Below are positions 44,112 to 53,307 of a stretch of DNA of 64,000 nucleotides, piece after piece. Under the pieces are notes generated by a model. The model saw only the letters and a list, made by a program, of their open reading frames with translations, ran no database searches and was not told the DNA's origin. Origin of the DNA: JAYKJB01 sp035284745 [NCBI: Candidatus Sericytochromatia bacterium]. GTDB taxonomy: Bacteria > Cyanobacteriota > Sericytochromatia > S15B-MN24. Numbering within the stretch: position 1 is the first letter of the stretch; every line of letters begins with the position of its first letter. Location: assembly GCA_035284745.1 (NCBI GenBank), contig JAYKIL010000031.1:1-64000 (forward strand), read 5' to 3'. The translations under genes were made by a program, and so were the position numbers.

Positions 44112-46214
44112 TTAACGCTCGATTTCGAGAATTGTGACACTCGATTTCGGAAACGTGTAATTATCCAGCGAGCCCACCGGCCGCGTTGTCACGCTCGCAT
44201 TGGGAGCGTTCCATCCTTGAGGATCGCTGAGTGTGTGGCTTGTGATGCGTGTCGGAGTGAATCCCACCGAGACGCGGGCAGGAATATCTGCATCGTCGAG
44301 GCGGTGAATGACCATCAGAAAGACCTTGTTGCCAGAGGTGGCCGCAGAGTATGCCAGTTTCGGCAACGTGACATTGGTGGCGGCCCCGGCGACTGTCGCG
44401 GTGGGAATCTGATTGCCCGAGCTTGAAACGATTTGATCACCCCAATGCTCAGCAAGCATTTTTTGGAACTTGAAAATAGGCGTCGTGTTGTTAGGGTCGT
44501 TATTAAAGAAGAATGCTGCATCGGCAAGCTCTTTGTGGTCGAAGCAGAACTCGACGCTGGTGAGCAGGTTCAAATTAAATGATAGGTTGAGGGTGTCTGC
44601 GGCGTACAGGGCTCCGAACAAACCCCGAGAGCGCAACGCGTCACTATACATGTGGGTGAAAAACTCGGTATTTGCGATACGTATATCTCGACCGCCGCCG
44701 TATTGACGAATTGCCGGGATGATTTCGTTAGAAAGTTTCTGGCGGTTCCATTCATTCTGAGCGATAACGGTATTGAGGTCTCCGTTGCGGTGCAGGGGCC
44801 ACGATGGATAACCGTGATAAATCAGGAAGTCCACTTGGTCGCCCATTATTTGTAAGATGTTTTTTACCGTTGTGGTCCCTCCCGACCATCCGTTGCCCAA
44901 CCAATTGGAATTGATCGAGGCCACTGCACCTATCTGAATCGGGACGTCTGAATTTGCGCGCATTTGCTGCGCAAATAGTTTGGCGCGTTGAGCGTAGACC
45001 GTTTCGTTCGGGGCGAATTCGTTGTGCCCTCTTACCATCGACCACGGGATCTCATTGCCAATCTCGAACATTCGAACATTCTGCTGGGCGATGGGGTAGC
45101 GTGAGCGGTTTGGGTCGCTCATCTTGTTCAGGTAACCCACGTAACGACCCGCTTCTTCGGGGTTGCTGGTTCCGTAATTGACGACGTGCATCTGGTCGGC
45201 ACCGAGTACGTTTGCTTCTTGAATCCCGTTGCGTACGTCGTCGTAGGGATAGCCTCCATTTTTCCCCCACACGCTCTCGAAATGAAATCCTGTCATGTAA
45301 CTGTAGTCGTACCGGCCGTCGGTGGGCCCGTGACCGATGCGGTACAGGTATTTGCGATCGCCCCATTGGGGGGTCAATTCGCGCATTTTTTGGAGCTTCG
45401 CTGCCCCGTTGGGGAAGTCGCTTGTGACGTGGTTTCGATTGGTTCCCAGAAGTCTGGAGTTGGCCCGATGCAGAATCTTGTCGGGTTCAATGGTGATTAT
45501 GGCGCTTCCTGGCATCCCAGAGGGCATGGCCGTGGGGAGAGGTGTTGGGGAGGCGCTGGGCAGCGGGCTGGGTGATGCGCTAGGAGCAGGCGTCGGTTCG
45601 GGAGTGACACTGGGAGAGGCCACTGGGGTTGTACTCGGAGTGGGGGTCGGTGTCGCTGTTTGACTGCTGACTCCCATCACTTGAAGGTCAAAAACTAAGA
45701 TATGTTGGCGATTATTGGAGAAGAGCAATCGGACATATTGTCCGTTTGTCCTGCTCGGCAAGCGCTTGGTTTCGACATTCCACGTTGTGTTCTTTTGATT
45801 CCACAAAACGGTTTTCCAATATCTCCCATCATTGGAGACTTGAACGCGGTAACTGCCAACAGGGTTGGCCTTGATGGCCAGTTGGTTTAATTGAGACGTG
45901 GCTGCCAATTTCGCGGTGATGCTCGGGTTATACGCGGGTCCGCTGCTCCAGCAGGTGCTCAAGCTGTTATCTATCGCCAGTGGAGCGGCGCTTGGATTGC
46001 TCGAAGCCGTAATGGATGTGACCGGGAGGTTTACGTTGAGCGCACTGTAGCGTCTTGATGCAAGCGCGAGGGAATTGGCGGGGGGGACTTGTGCGTCGGC
46101 ATCCGGCAGCCATTGCAACGGGCCCGACGAATTTGGATTTTGATTTTGTTGGCAGCCAATGACTCCAACCAAGCCGGTTGCCAATATCAACAGAGAAATT
46201 CTGACGGTTTTCAC
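44112..46214 (-). CDS. Glycoside hydrolase lipoprotein with F5/8C-like domain
   Basis: The signal peptide ends VIGC (lipoprotein). Residues 50-180 look like a discoidin or F5/8C-type carbohydrate-binding domain (AIDNSLSTCWSS, SYRVQVSNDGRYW). A Thr/Pro/Ser linker covers about 185-235. The catalytic part resembles the clan A (beta/alpha)8 fold of arabinofuranosidase-like enzymes, with acid/base Glu in IGNE and nucleophile Glu in ANTEF. A beta-sandwich closes the protein. GTG 46214 has AAAGGAG. It is probably secreted to the cell surface to cut polysaccharide; the substrate is not determined. Confidence 0.8.
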   Translation of the reverse strand: MKTVRISLLILATGLVGVIGCQQNQNPNSSGPLQWLPDADAQVPPANSLALASRRYSALNVNLPVTSITASSNPSAAPLAIDNSLSTCWSSGPAYNPSITAKLAATSQLNQLAIKANPVGSYRVQVSNDGRYWKTVLWNQKNTTWNVETKRLPSRTNGQYVRLLFSNNRQHILVFDLQVMGVSSQTATPTPTPSTTPVASPSVTPEPTPAPSASPSPLPSASPTPLPTAMPSGMPGSAIITIEPDKILHRANSRLLGTNRNHVTSDFPNGAAKLQKMRELTPQWGDRKYLYRIGHGPTDGRYDYSYMTGFHFESVWGKNGGYPYDDVRNGIQEANVLGADQMHVVNYGTSNPEEAGRYVGYLNKMSDPNRSRYPIAQQNVRMFEIGNEIPWSMVRGHNEFAPNETVYAQRAKLFAQQMRANSDVPIQIGAVASINSNWLGNGWSGGTTTVKNILQIMGDQVDFLIYHGYPSWPLHRNGDLNTVIAQNEWNRQKLSNEIIPAIRQYGGGRDIRIANTEFFTHMYSDALRSRGLFGALYAADTLNLSFNLNLLTSVEFCFDHKELADAAFFFNNDPNNTTPIFKFQKMLAEHWGDQIVSSSGNQIPTATVAGAATNVTLPKLAYSAATSGNKVFLMVIHRLDDADIPARVSVGFTPTRITSHTLSDPQGWNAPNASVTTRPVGSLDNYTFPKSSVTILEIER

Positions 46215-46378
46215 GAAGAGGAACTCCTTTTATGAATGGTTAAAACCAGCACCCCGGCGCTGGCCTGAGAGAAACCGAGAACCTCCTACCCGGTTTTATG
46301 TAAACTTATTTGATGCTCATAAAAACTTAACATAATGGATATGGTAGATTGAAACTTCCCTGAAAGGTGCGTTGAGCT

Positions 46379-47710
46379 ATGCCTTTGCCTACACTGGCCG
46401 TCGTTGGTCGTCCCAATGTTGGGAAATCTACGTTTACAAATCGTCTGGTTGGGCGTCGCGAAGCCATTGTGCACGATGAACCCGGCGTAACGCGCGACCG
46501 TCAGTATTTAAAGTCCGACTGGAATGGCCGCGACTTCATTGTGATTGATACCGGTGGTATCGTGCCGGAAGAGCGCCAAGATGAAATTGTTCGTTCGATA
46601 CGTAAGCAGGCCGAGGCCGCTTGTGAGGAGGCCGACATCATTCTCTTTATGGTCGACGCGAAGCAAGGCTTGACGCCTTCAGACGAGGAAATCGCTCAGT
46701 TCTTGCGCTCGGCGAACAAGCCCATTTTTGTTGTCGCCAACAAGGTGGACAACGTTCAAATGGAGATGGAGACCGCAGAATTTTATGAGATGGGTTTGGG
46801 GACTCCCTATGGGGTGAGCTCAGTGCACGGTCTGGGCGTCGGGGATTTGCTCGACGACATTGTGGCGCGTTTTCCGCCGCCCGATGACCTGGCCCCCGGG
46901 GATGAATTGAGGGTCGCTATTGTCGGTCGCCCGAACGTCGGCAAGAGTTCGCTCACGAATTGTTTGCTCGGGCAGGACCGGATGATCGTCTCAGATCTTG
47001 CAGGAACGACCCGTGACGCGATTGATAGTCTTTTGGTCGTCGGGGAAAAGCGTTACATGCTGGTTGATACGGCCGGGATTCGCAAACGATCGAAAGTTGA
47101 CTTTGGTGTGGAGCAATTTTCCGTGGTGAGAGCGCTGAAAGCGATAGAGCGCTCGGATGTTGTGGTTCTGGTCATTGATGCCACCGTGGGTGTGACCGAG
47201 CAGGACCAGCGCATTGCTGGGATGTCTGATGATGCAGGAAAACCTTGTGTTTTGGTTGTCAATAAATGGGACTTGGTTCCGAAGGACACCTACACCATGG
47301 AGCAATTTAAAAAGGTGCTGCGCGACAAACTCCATCACATTGACTATGCGCCGATGATTTTTACTTCCGCGATGACGGGGCAACGCGTGGCGAAAATTTT
47401 GGAGACGGCAGAGGCGGTCTCGCAAGAGGCTCAACGTCGTATCACCACGGGACTCTTGAATCAAGTGATTACTGAAGCCATCGCCCTTAATTCTCCGCCC
47501 ACCAACAAAGGGCGGGGGATGAAAGTGTACTATGCGACCCAGGTGAGGGTTTCGCCCCCAGCCTTTGTTTTGTTTGTGAATGACCCCGGTCTGGTCTCTC
47601 AGTCGTATGGGCGCTATCTCGAGAATAAGTTGCGCGAGGCTTTCGGGTTTTCAGGGACACCCATTCGGGTGGTGTTTCGTGAACGCCGGGAAAAGGATCG
47701 CCATCGTTGA
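46379..47710 (+). CDS. der: Ribosome assembly GTPase Der (EngA)
   Basis: Two consecutive GTPase domains, each with GRPNVGKS (residues 10 and about 183), NKVD and NKWD motifs, and DTGG/DTAG. A C-terminal KH-like domain follows. The protein helps 50S subunit maturation. Length 443 is typical. It is followed by ksgA (47 bp away) on the same strand. Divergent from the glycoside hydrolase gene across an AT-rich 164-bp gap. Confidence 0.97.
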   Translation: MPLPTLAVVGRPNVGKSTFTNRLVGRREAIVHDEPGVTRDRQYLKSDWNGRDFIVIDTGGIVPEERQDEIVRSIRKQAEAACEEADIILFMVDAKQGLTPSDEEIAQFLRSANKPIFVVANKVDNVQMEMETAEFYEMGLGTPYGVSSVHGLGVGDLLDDIVARFPPPDDLAPGDELRVAIVGRPNVGKSSLTNCLLGQDRMIVSDLAGTTRDAIDSLLVVGEKRYMLVDTAGIRKRSKVDFGVEQFSVVRALKAIERSDVVVLVIDATVGVTEQDQRIAGMSDDAGKPCVLVVNKWDLVPKDTYTMEQFKKVLRDKLHHIDYAPMIFTSAMTGQRVAKILETAEAVSQEAQRRITTGLLNQVITEAIALNSPPTNKGRGMKVYYATQVRVSPPAFVLFVNDPGLVSQSYGRYLENKLREAFGFSGTPIRVVFRERREKDRHR

Positions 47711-47757
47711 GCCTCTGGGCGCCAATTTCCCTGGGCATTTCCGAGAGGGTGAAGTAA

Positions 47758-48612
47758 ATGAGTCTTGTGCGCGGAGCCCATCGTCCCAAGCGAAGACTGG
47801 GACAGAACTTTCTGCAAGATGAGACGGTTCGGGCTTCGATTGTCGAAGCTGCTGAGATCCAGTCGACGGATCAGGTCCTGGAAATTGGCCCAGGACGTGG
47901 TTTCTTAACAGACGCCCTGTTGGCGGCACAACCGAAGCGTATCGTGGCGGTTGAGTTGGACCGCTTCCTTGGGCCCTACCTAGAGCCCATCCAGATTGTC
48001 CATTCTAATTTTGAGGTGGTTTGGGGAGACTTTTTGAAAACGCCTTGGGCCGCCTATTCGTTCTCGTCTGAGGCGCCCGTGAAGGTCGTCGCGAATATTC
48101 CTTACTACATCACGACCCCGATTTTATTGCAGTTGCTTCAAGCGGAACGCCTCGCGCGAGAGCCTTTGGAGACAGTTCTGCCGTTGGCAGAAAGAATTAT
48201 TCTGATGGTGCAGTGGGAAGTGGCTCAACGATTATTGGCCCAACCCGGCGGGAAAGATTACGGCTCCCTCTCCTTGATTGCCCAGTACGCTGCCGAGGTC
48301 TCATTGATCACCCGGGTTCCTGCGGGAGCGTTTCGCCCGAAACCCGCGGTCGACTCTGCGGTGGTGATGCTGAAACCGCGCCATCATTCACACGTTCAGG
48401 TGTCCGACCCTTATATCCTCTCTCGCGTGATTCGTTCGGCATTCCAGCAACGGCGAAAAACACTCCGTAACGGACTTTTGGCGGGCGGTTTTTTACGCGA
48501 TGATCTCGAGCGGTCGTCGTGCGAGACGGGCATCAGTTTGAGCCGGCGGGCAGAGACCCTCTCCCTGCAAGAATTTGTTGGCTTGGCTAACGCGCTTGCG
48601 ACCGGCGCTTGA
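47758..48612 (+). CDS. ksgA: 16S rRNA dimethyladenosine transferase
   Basis: Methylates the two adjacent adenosines near the 3' end of 16S rRNA using SAM. Motif I is LEIGPGRGFL and the substrate motif is NIPYY, as in KsgA and Erm enzymes. The N-terminal PKRRLGQNFL is typical. The stop overlaps the next start (TTGATG). Together with Der and RluA it forms a ribosome-maturation cluster. Confidence 0.96.
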   Translation: MSLVRGAHRPKRRLGQNFLQDETVRASIVEAAEIQSTDQVLEIGPGRGFLTDALLAAQPKRIVAVELDRFLGPYLEPIQIVHSNFEVVWGDFLKTPWAAYSFSSEAPVKVVANIPYYITTPILLQLLQAERLAREPLETVLPLAERIILMVQWEVAQRLLAQPGGKDYGSLSLIAQYAAEVSLITRVPAGAFRPKPAVDSAVVMLKPRHHSHVQVSDPYILSRVIRSAFQQRRKTLRNGLLAGGFLRDDLERSSCETGISLSRRAETLSLQEFVGLANALATGA

Positions 48613-49589
48613 TGCGTGAATTGGTATCACGCCAGGTTGATGCGAGTTGGCCGGGCGGAACTCTCGAACGCTGGCTGCGAAGAGAACTGGGATTTTCAAC
48701 GTCGTTGCTGCGTAAATTGAAGGCCTGTCAAGGGCTTTACGTGAATGGCGCCTTGGCCCGGACGGTCGATGTGGTCAGGCCCGGAGATCTCGTGCGGGTC
48801 TTGCTTCCCGCGTTTGTGGCCCCTCACGTGACTCCGGAGCCTGTGACACTTTCAATTGTTTTTGAAGATCGTGACATCGTTCTGCTGGATAAGCCCGCAG
48901 GGATTGTCGTGCATCCCACGCACGGTGTTTATTCGGGGACATTGGCGAATGGATTGGCCTGGCATTGGCAACAGCGGGGAGAGATACACGGGGTTCATCC
49001 ACTTCATCGACTCGACCGGGACACCTCAGGCCTTGTCTTGTTCGCTAAGCATCCCTGGGCTCATCAACATCTGGATGCGCAATTGAAACGCAGGGATTTA
49101 AAAAGAACCTATCTGGCGATGGTCAGTGGGTGTCCGGAACAGCCATTCGGTACCATAGACGCCCCTATCGCCCTGCGGGGGGACCATCCGGTCGCGCGGG
49201 CTGTCGATCGAAACGGACAAACGGCGGTGACACATTGGGAACGTGTCAAGGGGTTTGGTATTCCCGTCCCTGAAGGCTCGGCGTGTCTGCGCCTGACATT
49301 GGATACTGGTCGAACCCATCAAATAAGGGTTCATTTGTCATATTCCGGTCATCCCATTTGGGGCGATCGCTTGTATGGCAGACCAGCTCCCACGGGACTT
49401 GCGCGACAGGCCCTCCACGCGGCCACTTTGGGTTTTTTTCATCCACGCACCGCTGAGTGGTTCGAATTTTCAGCGCCACTTCCTTCGGATATGACGCTGC
49501 TGGATGCGGTGCTTTCCGGTGTTGAAACCGTTTCCTCCTCGTCGGAACCCTCCGCCGTGTCCTGTGAAGGGGGCGAGAAGGAGGTCTGA
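48612..49589 (+). CDS. RluA-family pseudouridine synthase
   Basis: Isomerises uridine in rRNA or tRNA. The catalytic Asp is in HRLDRDTSG. An S4-type N-terminal domain (LRRELGFSTSLLRKLK, then VNG) precedes it. ATG 48612 overlaps the ksgA stop; TTG 48609 is the alternative. The last 50 residues (Ser/Glu rich, SSSSEPSAVSC) are outside the usual family end. They lie in the 151-bp overlap with the convergent lipoprotein gene. Confidence 0.92.
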   Translation: MRELVSRQVDASWPGGTLERWLRRELGFSTSLLRKLKACQGLYVNGALARTVDVVRPGDLVRVLLPAFVAPHVTPEPVTLSIVFEDRDIVLLDKPAGIVVHPTHGVYSGTLANGLAWHWQQRGEIHGVHPLHRLDRDTSGLVLFAKHPWAHQHLDAQLKRRDLKRTYLAMVSGCPEQPFGTIDAPIALRGDHPVARAVDRNGQTAVTHWERVKGFGIPVPEGSACLRLTLDTGRTHQIRVHLSYSGHPIWGDRLYGRPAPTGLARQALHAATLGFFHPRTAEWFEFSAPLPSDMTLLDAVLSGVETVSSSSEPSAVSCEGGEKEV

Positions 49590-50302
49590 AAAGTGAAGTC
49601 TACGTTGGCGGCATTCCAGACGTTTTGGTGACCGGCCGCAACCCATCCGGTGCCAGGACGATATCCCCGATCGTCTCCCGCTGCGAGGCTGACACTGTAG
49701 TCTGGGTCGGGTTCGAATACCCACGCGTAGGTTTCCGAGGCCTCAAGCGTCATAGGATTCTCCCACGTGTGTTCGAACCACTCGAAGTTTTTTCCCTTGC
49801 CGGGGGCCAAATGGACACGCGCTTTGAGCAAAGGGGGAACGGCAGGAAATCCTCTGGGTGTGGTCGATTGAATGGAGAGGGTTCCCGTGGCGGCCGCGTT
49901 GGCTTGCCCCATCCTGAGACGCAGAGCCAATGCGGTGAGTTGTGCTGTGCGATAGGGCTGAAAGGTCTGAGCGACCCTGCCTGGCCCCACCACTGCGAAG
50001 TCTAAATTGCTCGCTAAAAAAGCGGGGCTCGAGGGCTGGGGGGGGCGGCTCGGAAGGGGGATCGCGTTTCCTTGTTTTTCTGGTCTGGGCAGTTCTGAAG
50101 TGCCTTTGAGGAGATTTTCGTTTTTTTCTAACAACGAAATTTCGGGCGGTATTCGAAGGGGCGGTGCGTTCACCCGGGAAGGGCCGTGTGTTTCCTGCCG
50201 CGGGGCCCCCAATTTATCCGCCAAGTGATGAGGGGGCTCGCACCCCGCCAAGAATACAACGGCGGCTAAGAGATAGCCGCGTTGATGATATGAACAGAAC
50301 AC
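49439..50302 (-). CDS. Lipoprotein with jelly-roll-like domain
   Basis: A lipobox (FLAGC) after the hydrophobic N-terminus. A proline-rich linker (about 40-95) precedes a domain with AQTFQPYRTAQLTALALRLR, like the concanavalin/jelly-roll domains of choice-of-anchor or DUF4082-type proteins. A Ser/Glu-rich tail ends it. GTG 50302 has AGAAAGG upstream. The last 151 bp are antisense to the end of rluA, so one of the two ends may be over-predicted. The signal peptide and domain support the gene itself. Confidence 0.68.
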   Translation of the reverse strand: MFCSYHQRGYLLAAVVFLAGCEPPHHLADKLGAPRQETHGPSRVNAPPLRIPPEISLLEKNENLLKGTSELPRPEKQGNAIPLPSRPPQPSSPAFLASNLDFAVVGPGRVAQTFQPYRTAQLTALALRLRMGQANAAATGTLSIQSTTPRGFPAVPPLLKARVHLAPGKGKNFEWFEHTWENPMTLEASETYAWVFEPDPDYSVSLAAGDDRGYRPGTGWVAAGHQNVWNAANVDFTFQTSFSPPSQDTAEGSDEEETVSTPESTASSSVISEGSGAENSNHSAVRG

Positions 50303-50320
50303 GTGTGTGCCTTTCTGAAA

Positions 50321-50770
50321 TTAGTGTGCCTCCAACAAGTGCAGCAAACCCTCCCTTGACGCCAGGTCAATGGTTACGCTCGAGATACGCTGGCCGGCAT
50401 TAATGATACACGCGCCCTGATCGTTGCGAAGTTGTGTTTTGGAGAGGCGTCCCACCATCCAGTCCTGCGGTGTGTCGGGGAAGCCCGAAACGGGATTCAT
50501 TTCCTTCGAAGGCTTGTCGTTCGCGATATCTTCTTGCAGGACCCAATGACCTTTCTCAAACAACAGGCCTGCGGGCGTCGCCACAGCCAGGGCTTCTCCG
50601 TGTCTTGTTTCAATCCAGAGTCCACACACCTTGTCTCCTGAGAGGGGGACCAAGACGTCACTGATCATTCCTATTTCACGCCCCTGAGGTGAATACAGCA
50701 TGCGCCCTAGAAGCTTTTCGCCGGCCTCTTTTGTGGGGTGCGTAGGTCTCGGAGGTATGTGTTGTTTCAC
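50321..50770 (-). CDS. PRC-barrel domain protein
   Basis: 149 residues containing one or two PRC-barrel-like folds: GRMLYSPQGREIGMISDVLV and the later GRLSKTQLRNDQGACII. PRC barrels occur in the photosynthetic reaction centre H subunit and in RNA maturation (RimM) and recombination proteins. GTG 50770 has GGGGGAG. It is 18 bp from the lipoprotein start on the same strand. Role unknown. Confidence 0.78.
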   Translation of the reverse strand: MKQHIPPRPTHPTKEAGEKLLGRMLYSPQGREIGMISDVLVPLSGDKVCGLWIETRHGEALAVATPAGLLFEKGHWVLQEDIANDKPSKEMNPVSGFPDTPQDWMVGRLSKTQLRNDQGACIINAGQRISSVTIDLASREGLLHLLEAH

Positions 50771-50942
50771 CCGGTGTCTCCCCCTGACTTTGTGGCCTGG
50801 GAAGATTATTCAGTGCTTCGACGGGAGAAAAAAGGTAAATAACGTCGAAAATAACTGTTGTTTGGGCGGCACGATACAGCCCGGATCAGAAATCGCCGGT
50901 TCTTGAGCAGGGGGTGTGATAAAATGAGCCAGGAGGCCCTTT

Positions 50943-51845
50943 ATGGAAGTCGTACGCGACCCAAAACACGCGCGAAACGTGATCAGCGATCTTCAGCGCA
51001 GGGGCCGTACTGTCGGTATGGTGCCGACGATGGGTTTCCTTCACGCGGGGCACGGGGCGTTAATTGATGCCGCCGAGGAAGAATGTGATGAGGTTGTCGT
51101 CACGATTTTCGTCAACCCAACTCAGTTTGGACCGCAGGAAGATCTCACCCGCTATCCCAGAGATTTGGAGCGGGACCTTTCACTGATTGAGTCGCGCGGA
51201 GCACAATGGGTCTTTGTCCCCGATGTATCGCAGATGTATCCCTCGGGAACGGAAGAGACTTCAACGATTGTGGTTCCGTCTCGCCGGCTCACTGAACGCC
51301 TGTGTGGCGAATTCCGCCCCGGCCATTTTTCGGGAGTGGCGACGATTGTTACCAAGCTTTTTGCCCTTTGGCAGCCTCAGTTCGCTTATTTCGGCCTGAA
51401 AGATTTTCAGCAGACGGCCGTCATTAAGGCGATGGTGCGCGATTTGATGATGCCGGTTGAAATCAGAACTGTGGCAACGATTCGTGAGCCTGATGGCCTC
51501 GCTCTGAGTAGTCGCAACGTGTACCTCAGTCCGGCGGAACGTCACCAAGCCCGTGCCATTAGTGGCGCTATGCAGGCCGCGTGGGAGGTTGCTCAACGGG
51601 CCGATGCGGTGCCGGTTGATGTCATATCAACCGCGCGGCGATCGCTCGCGGCCTCTCCAGACCTCGTTTTGCAGTATCTGGAACTCGTTGATGAGGAAAC
51701 CTTGGAGCCCGCCCCCGACTTGTCGCGTTCCACTGTTCTCGCGGTGGCCGTGTGGTTGGGGGCAACCCGGTTAATCGATAATGTTGCCTTGCGTGGTACT
51801 GCGCCCTTGGCTGCGGTGTTGCAAGCGCATGGGGAGTCGCCGTGA
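50943..51845 (+). CDS. panC: Pantothenate synthetase
   Basis: Joins pantoate and beta-alanine with ATP. Motifs MGFLHAGH (usual MGNLHEGH), FVNPTQF and the SSRNVYL signature are in place. Length 300 is close to E. coli PanC. ATG 50943 has AGGAGG upstream. The GTGA overlap with cmk is the separate-gene equivalent of the PanC-Cmk fusion of many cyanobacteria. A promoter is likely in 50771-50942, but I could not choose a good pair of boxes. Confidence 0.96.
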   Translation: MEVVRDPKHARNVISDLQRRGRTVGMVPTMGFLHAGHGALIDAAEEECDEVVVTIFVNPTQFGPQEDLTRYPRDLERDLSLIESRGAQWVFVPDVSQMYPSGTEETSTIVVPSRRLTERLCGEFRPGHFSGVATIVTKLFALWQPQFAYFGLKDFQQTAVIKAMVRDLMMPVEIRTVATIREPDGLALSSRNVYLSPAERHQARAISGAMQAAWEVAQRADAVPVDVISTARRSLAASPDLVLQYLELVDEETLEPAPDLSRSTVLAVAVWLGATRLIDNVALRGTAPLAAVLQAHGESP

Positions 51846-52609
51846 CAACCGAAATGAGGGAGAGGAACGCTCGTTTGGAACGCACCGAAGGAACAGCCCG
51901 GTTGTTGACCATTGCGATTGATGGCCCTGCCGGCGCCGGCAAGAGTACAGTGGCGCAACGCGTGGCGTCACGCTTGTCTTATGTTTATATCGACACGGGG
52001 GCGATGTATCGCGGAATAACCTGGAAGGTTCTGCAAATGGGGCTCAATTTGTGGGATGCCGATGCCATCGATGCCCTGGCGAGAGAAACCAACGTGGTTT
52101 TGCTTCCGCCTCAATCCATCTCTGAAAAGCAGTTGGTTCTGGTCGATGGCTGCGACGTGACACAGGACATTCGAACCCCAGAAGTGAGTGCTGCGGTTTC
52201 TCGGGTGGCTGCATTGTCACCGGTGCGTGCGGTTTTGACTACCCAACAGAAGGAGATGGGCGCCCGTGGCGGGGTGGTGATGGATGGCAGAGATATCGGC
52301 ACCGCTGTGTTTCCGTCGGCGGAACTTAAGATTTTTTTAACGGCTTCAACGCGTGAGCGGACTCGGCGACGTTGGCAGGAATTTTTGGCCCAGGGGGTCG
52401 AGGTGTCGATGGACGCGCTAGAACGAGAGATTCTGGCGAGAGATGAAGCGGACAGTCAGCGGGAAGCTTCGCCTCTGAGGCCCGCGGAGGATGCCATTAT
52501 CGTGCACTCCGATGACCGCTCAATCGATGACGTCGTCGACGCCATTATGGCATTGGTGAGTGCCCGATTGGGGTCACCCATCTCCGCCGGGCCTTTAGAT
52601 AAAAATTAA
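51842..52609 (+). CDS. cmk: Cytidylate kinase
   Basis: Phosphorylates CMP and dCMP with ATP. The P-loop GPAGAGKST starts near residue 28, DGRDIGTAVFP and the lid RTRRRWQE follow. GTG 51842 overlaps panC by 4 bp. About 25 residues before the P-loop are extra and could be shortened by starting at ATG 51854. It converges with the GrpE-like gene with a 4-bp overlap. Confidence 0.96.
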   Translation: MTTEMRERNARLERTEGTARLLTIAIDGPAGAGKSTVAQRVASRLSYVYIDTGAMYRGITWKVLQMGLNLWDADAIDALARETNVVLLPPQSISEKQLVLVDGCDVTQDIRTPEVSAAVSRVAALSPVRAVLTTQQKEMGARGGVVMDGRDIGTAVFPSAELKIFLTASTRERTRRRWQEFLAQGVEVSMDALEREILARDEADSQREASPLRPAEDAIIVHSDDRSIDDVVDAIMALVSARLGSPISAGPLDKN

Positions 52610-53274
52610 GTACCTTCCACGACTGGAATCACCTGCGCGCGACGAATCACCGTTTCTTGCAGGCGGTACCCCGGCTGCCTCACTGCAACCGCAGTGCCCT
52701 CCTGAAGTGGGACGCCCGCTGTGTCGTGATGCATCGGGTTGTAACTCAGTGTTTGACCCGTTTTTCCGATAAAGTCCACGCCCCACGCGGCCAGGGCACT
52801 CTCGAAGGGTTTAAACAGAAATATCACGTCCTGGGCGGAAATTTGCTGTCCTGCTTGGAGCGCGTGTGCGACCAGGGGAATCTGCAAAAATGTCGGCTCT
52901 ACCCAGGCGAGGAACTGCCGCTTTTGGTCGTCGAGATGCTGCTGTAACACGAGTGCTGTTTCTGCGCGGAGGCGTTCATTTTCTATTTGCCACCTCGCCA
53001 GTTCGATTTGGTGATCCTCATGTGCCTGTTGGTAACGTTGCAGCAGAGCTTGGAAAGCTTGCTGGATTTCTTGCAACTCTGTGTGAAGTTCTTGAATAGT
53101 GGTTTCCGCGATTCGCTGCGCGGAGGGTCGCTGGCGCGCGTCCCCTGTGAGAATCCGCAGGCCAGTTTTTACGGGCAGTTCGCTGACTTCCCGCACAGTA
53201 TCAATCAAGCCCGTCAGAGCTTGTGCGTGATCGGAAACGATCGCACCAATCGGCCAGGTCCAGGGTTGCGCCAT
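52606..53274 (-). CDS. GrpE-like nucleotide exchange factor
   Basis: 222 residues from ATG 53274. A long helical coiled coil (about 60-130) is followed by a beta-rich GrpE-like C-terminal domain: FESALAAWGVDFIGKTGQTLSYNPMHHD is reduced here to GVDFIG and NPMHHD as landmarks, and GYRLQETVIRRAQVIPV is close to GrpE strands. GrpE releases ADP from Hsp70. It sits directly after a truncated-type Hsp70, so both likely work as a pair. It is more divergent than housekeeping GrpE, and no DnaJ is beside it. Confidence 0.78.
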   Translation of the reverse strand: MAQPWTWPIGAIVSDHAQALTGLIDTVREVSELPVKTGLRILTGDARQRPSAQRIAETTIQELHTELQEIQQAFQALLQRYQQAHEDHQIELARWQIENERLRAETALVLQQHLDDQKRQFLAWVEPTFLQIPLVAHALQAGQQISAQDVIFLFKPFESALAAWGVDFIGKTGQTLSYNPMHHDTAGVPLQEGTAVAVRQPGYRLQETVIRRAQVIPVVEGT

Positions 53275-53307
53275 ACTTGAGTTCCTACTTTCTGATTCCC
53301 TCAAATT

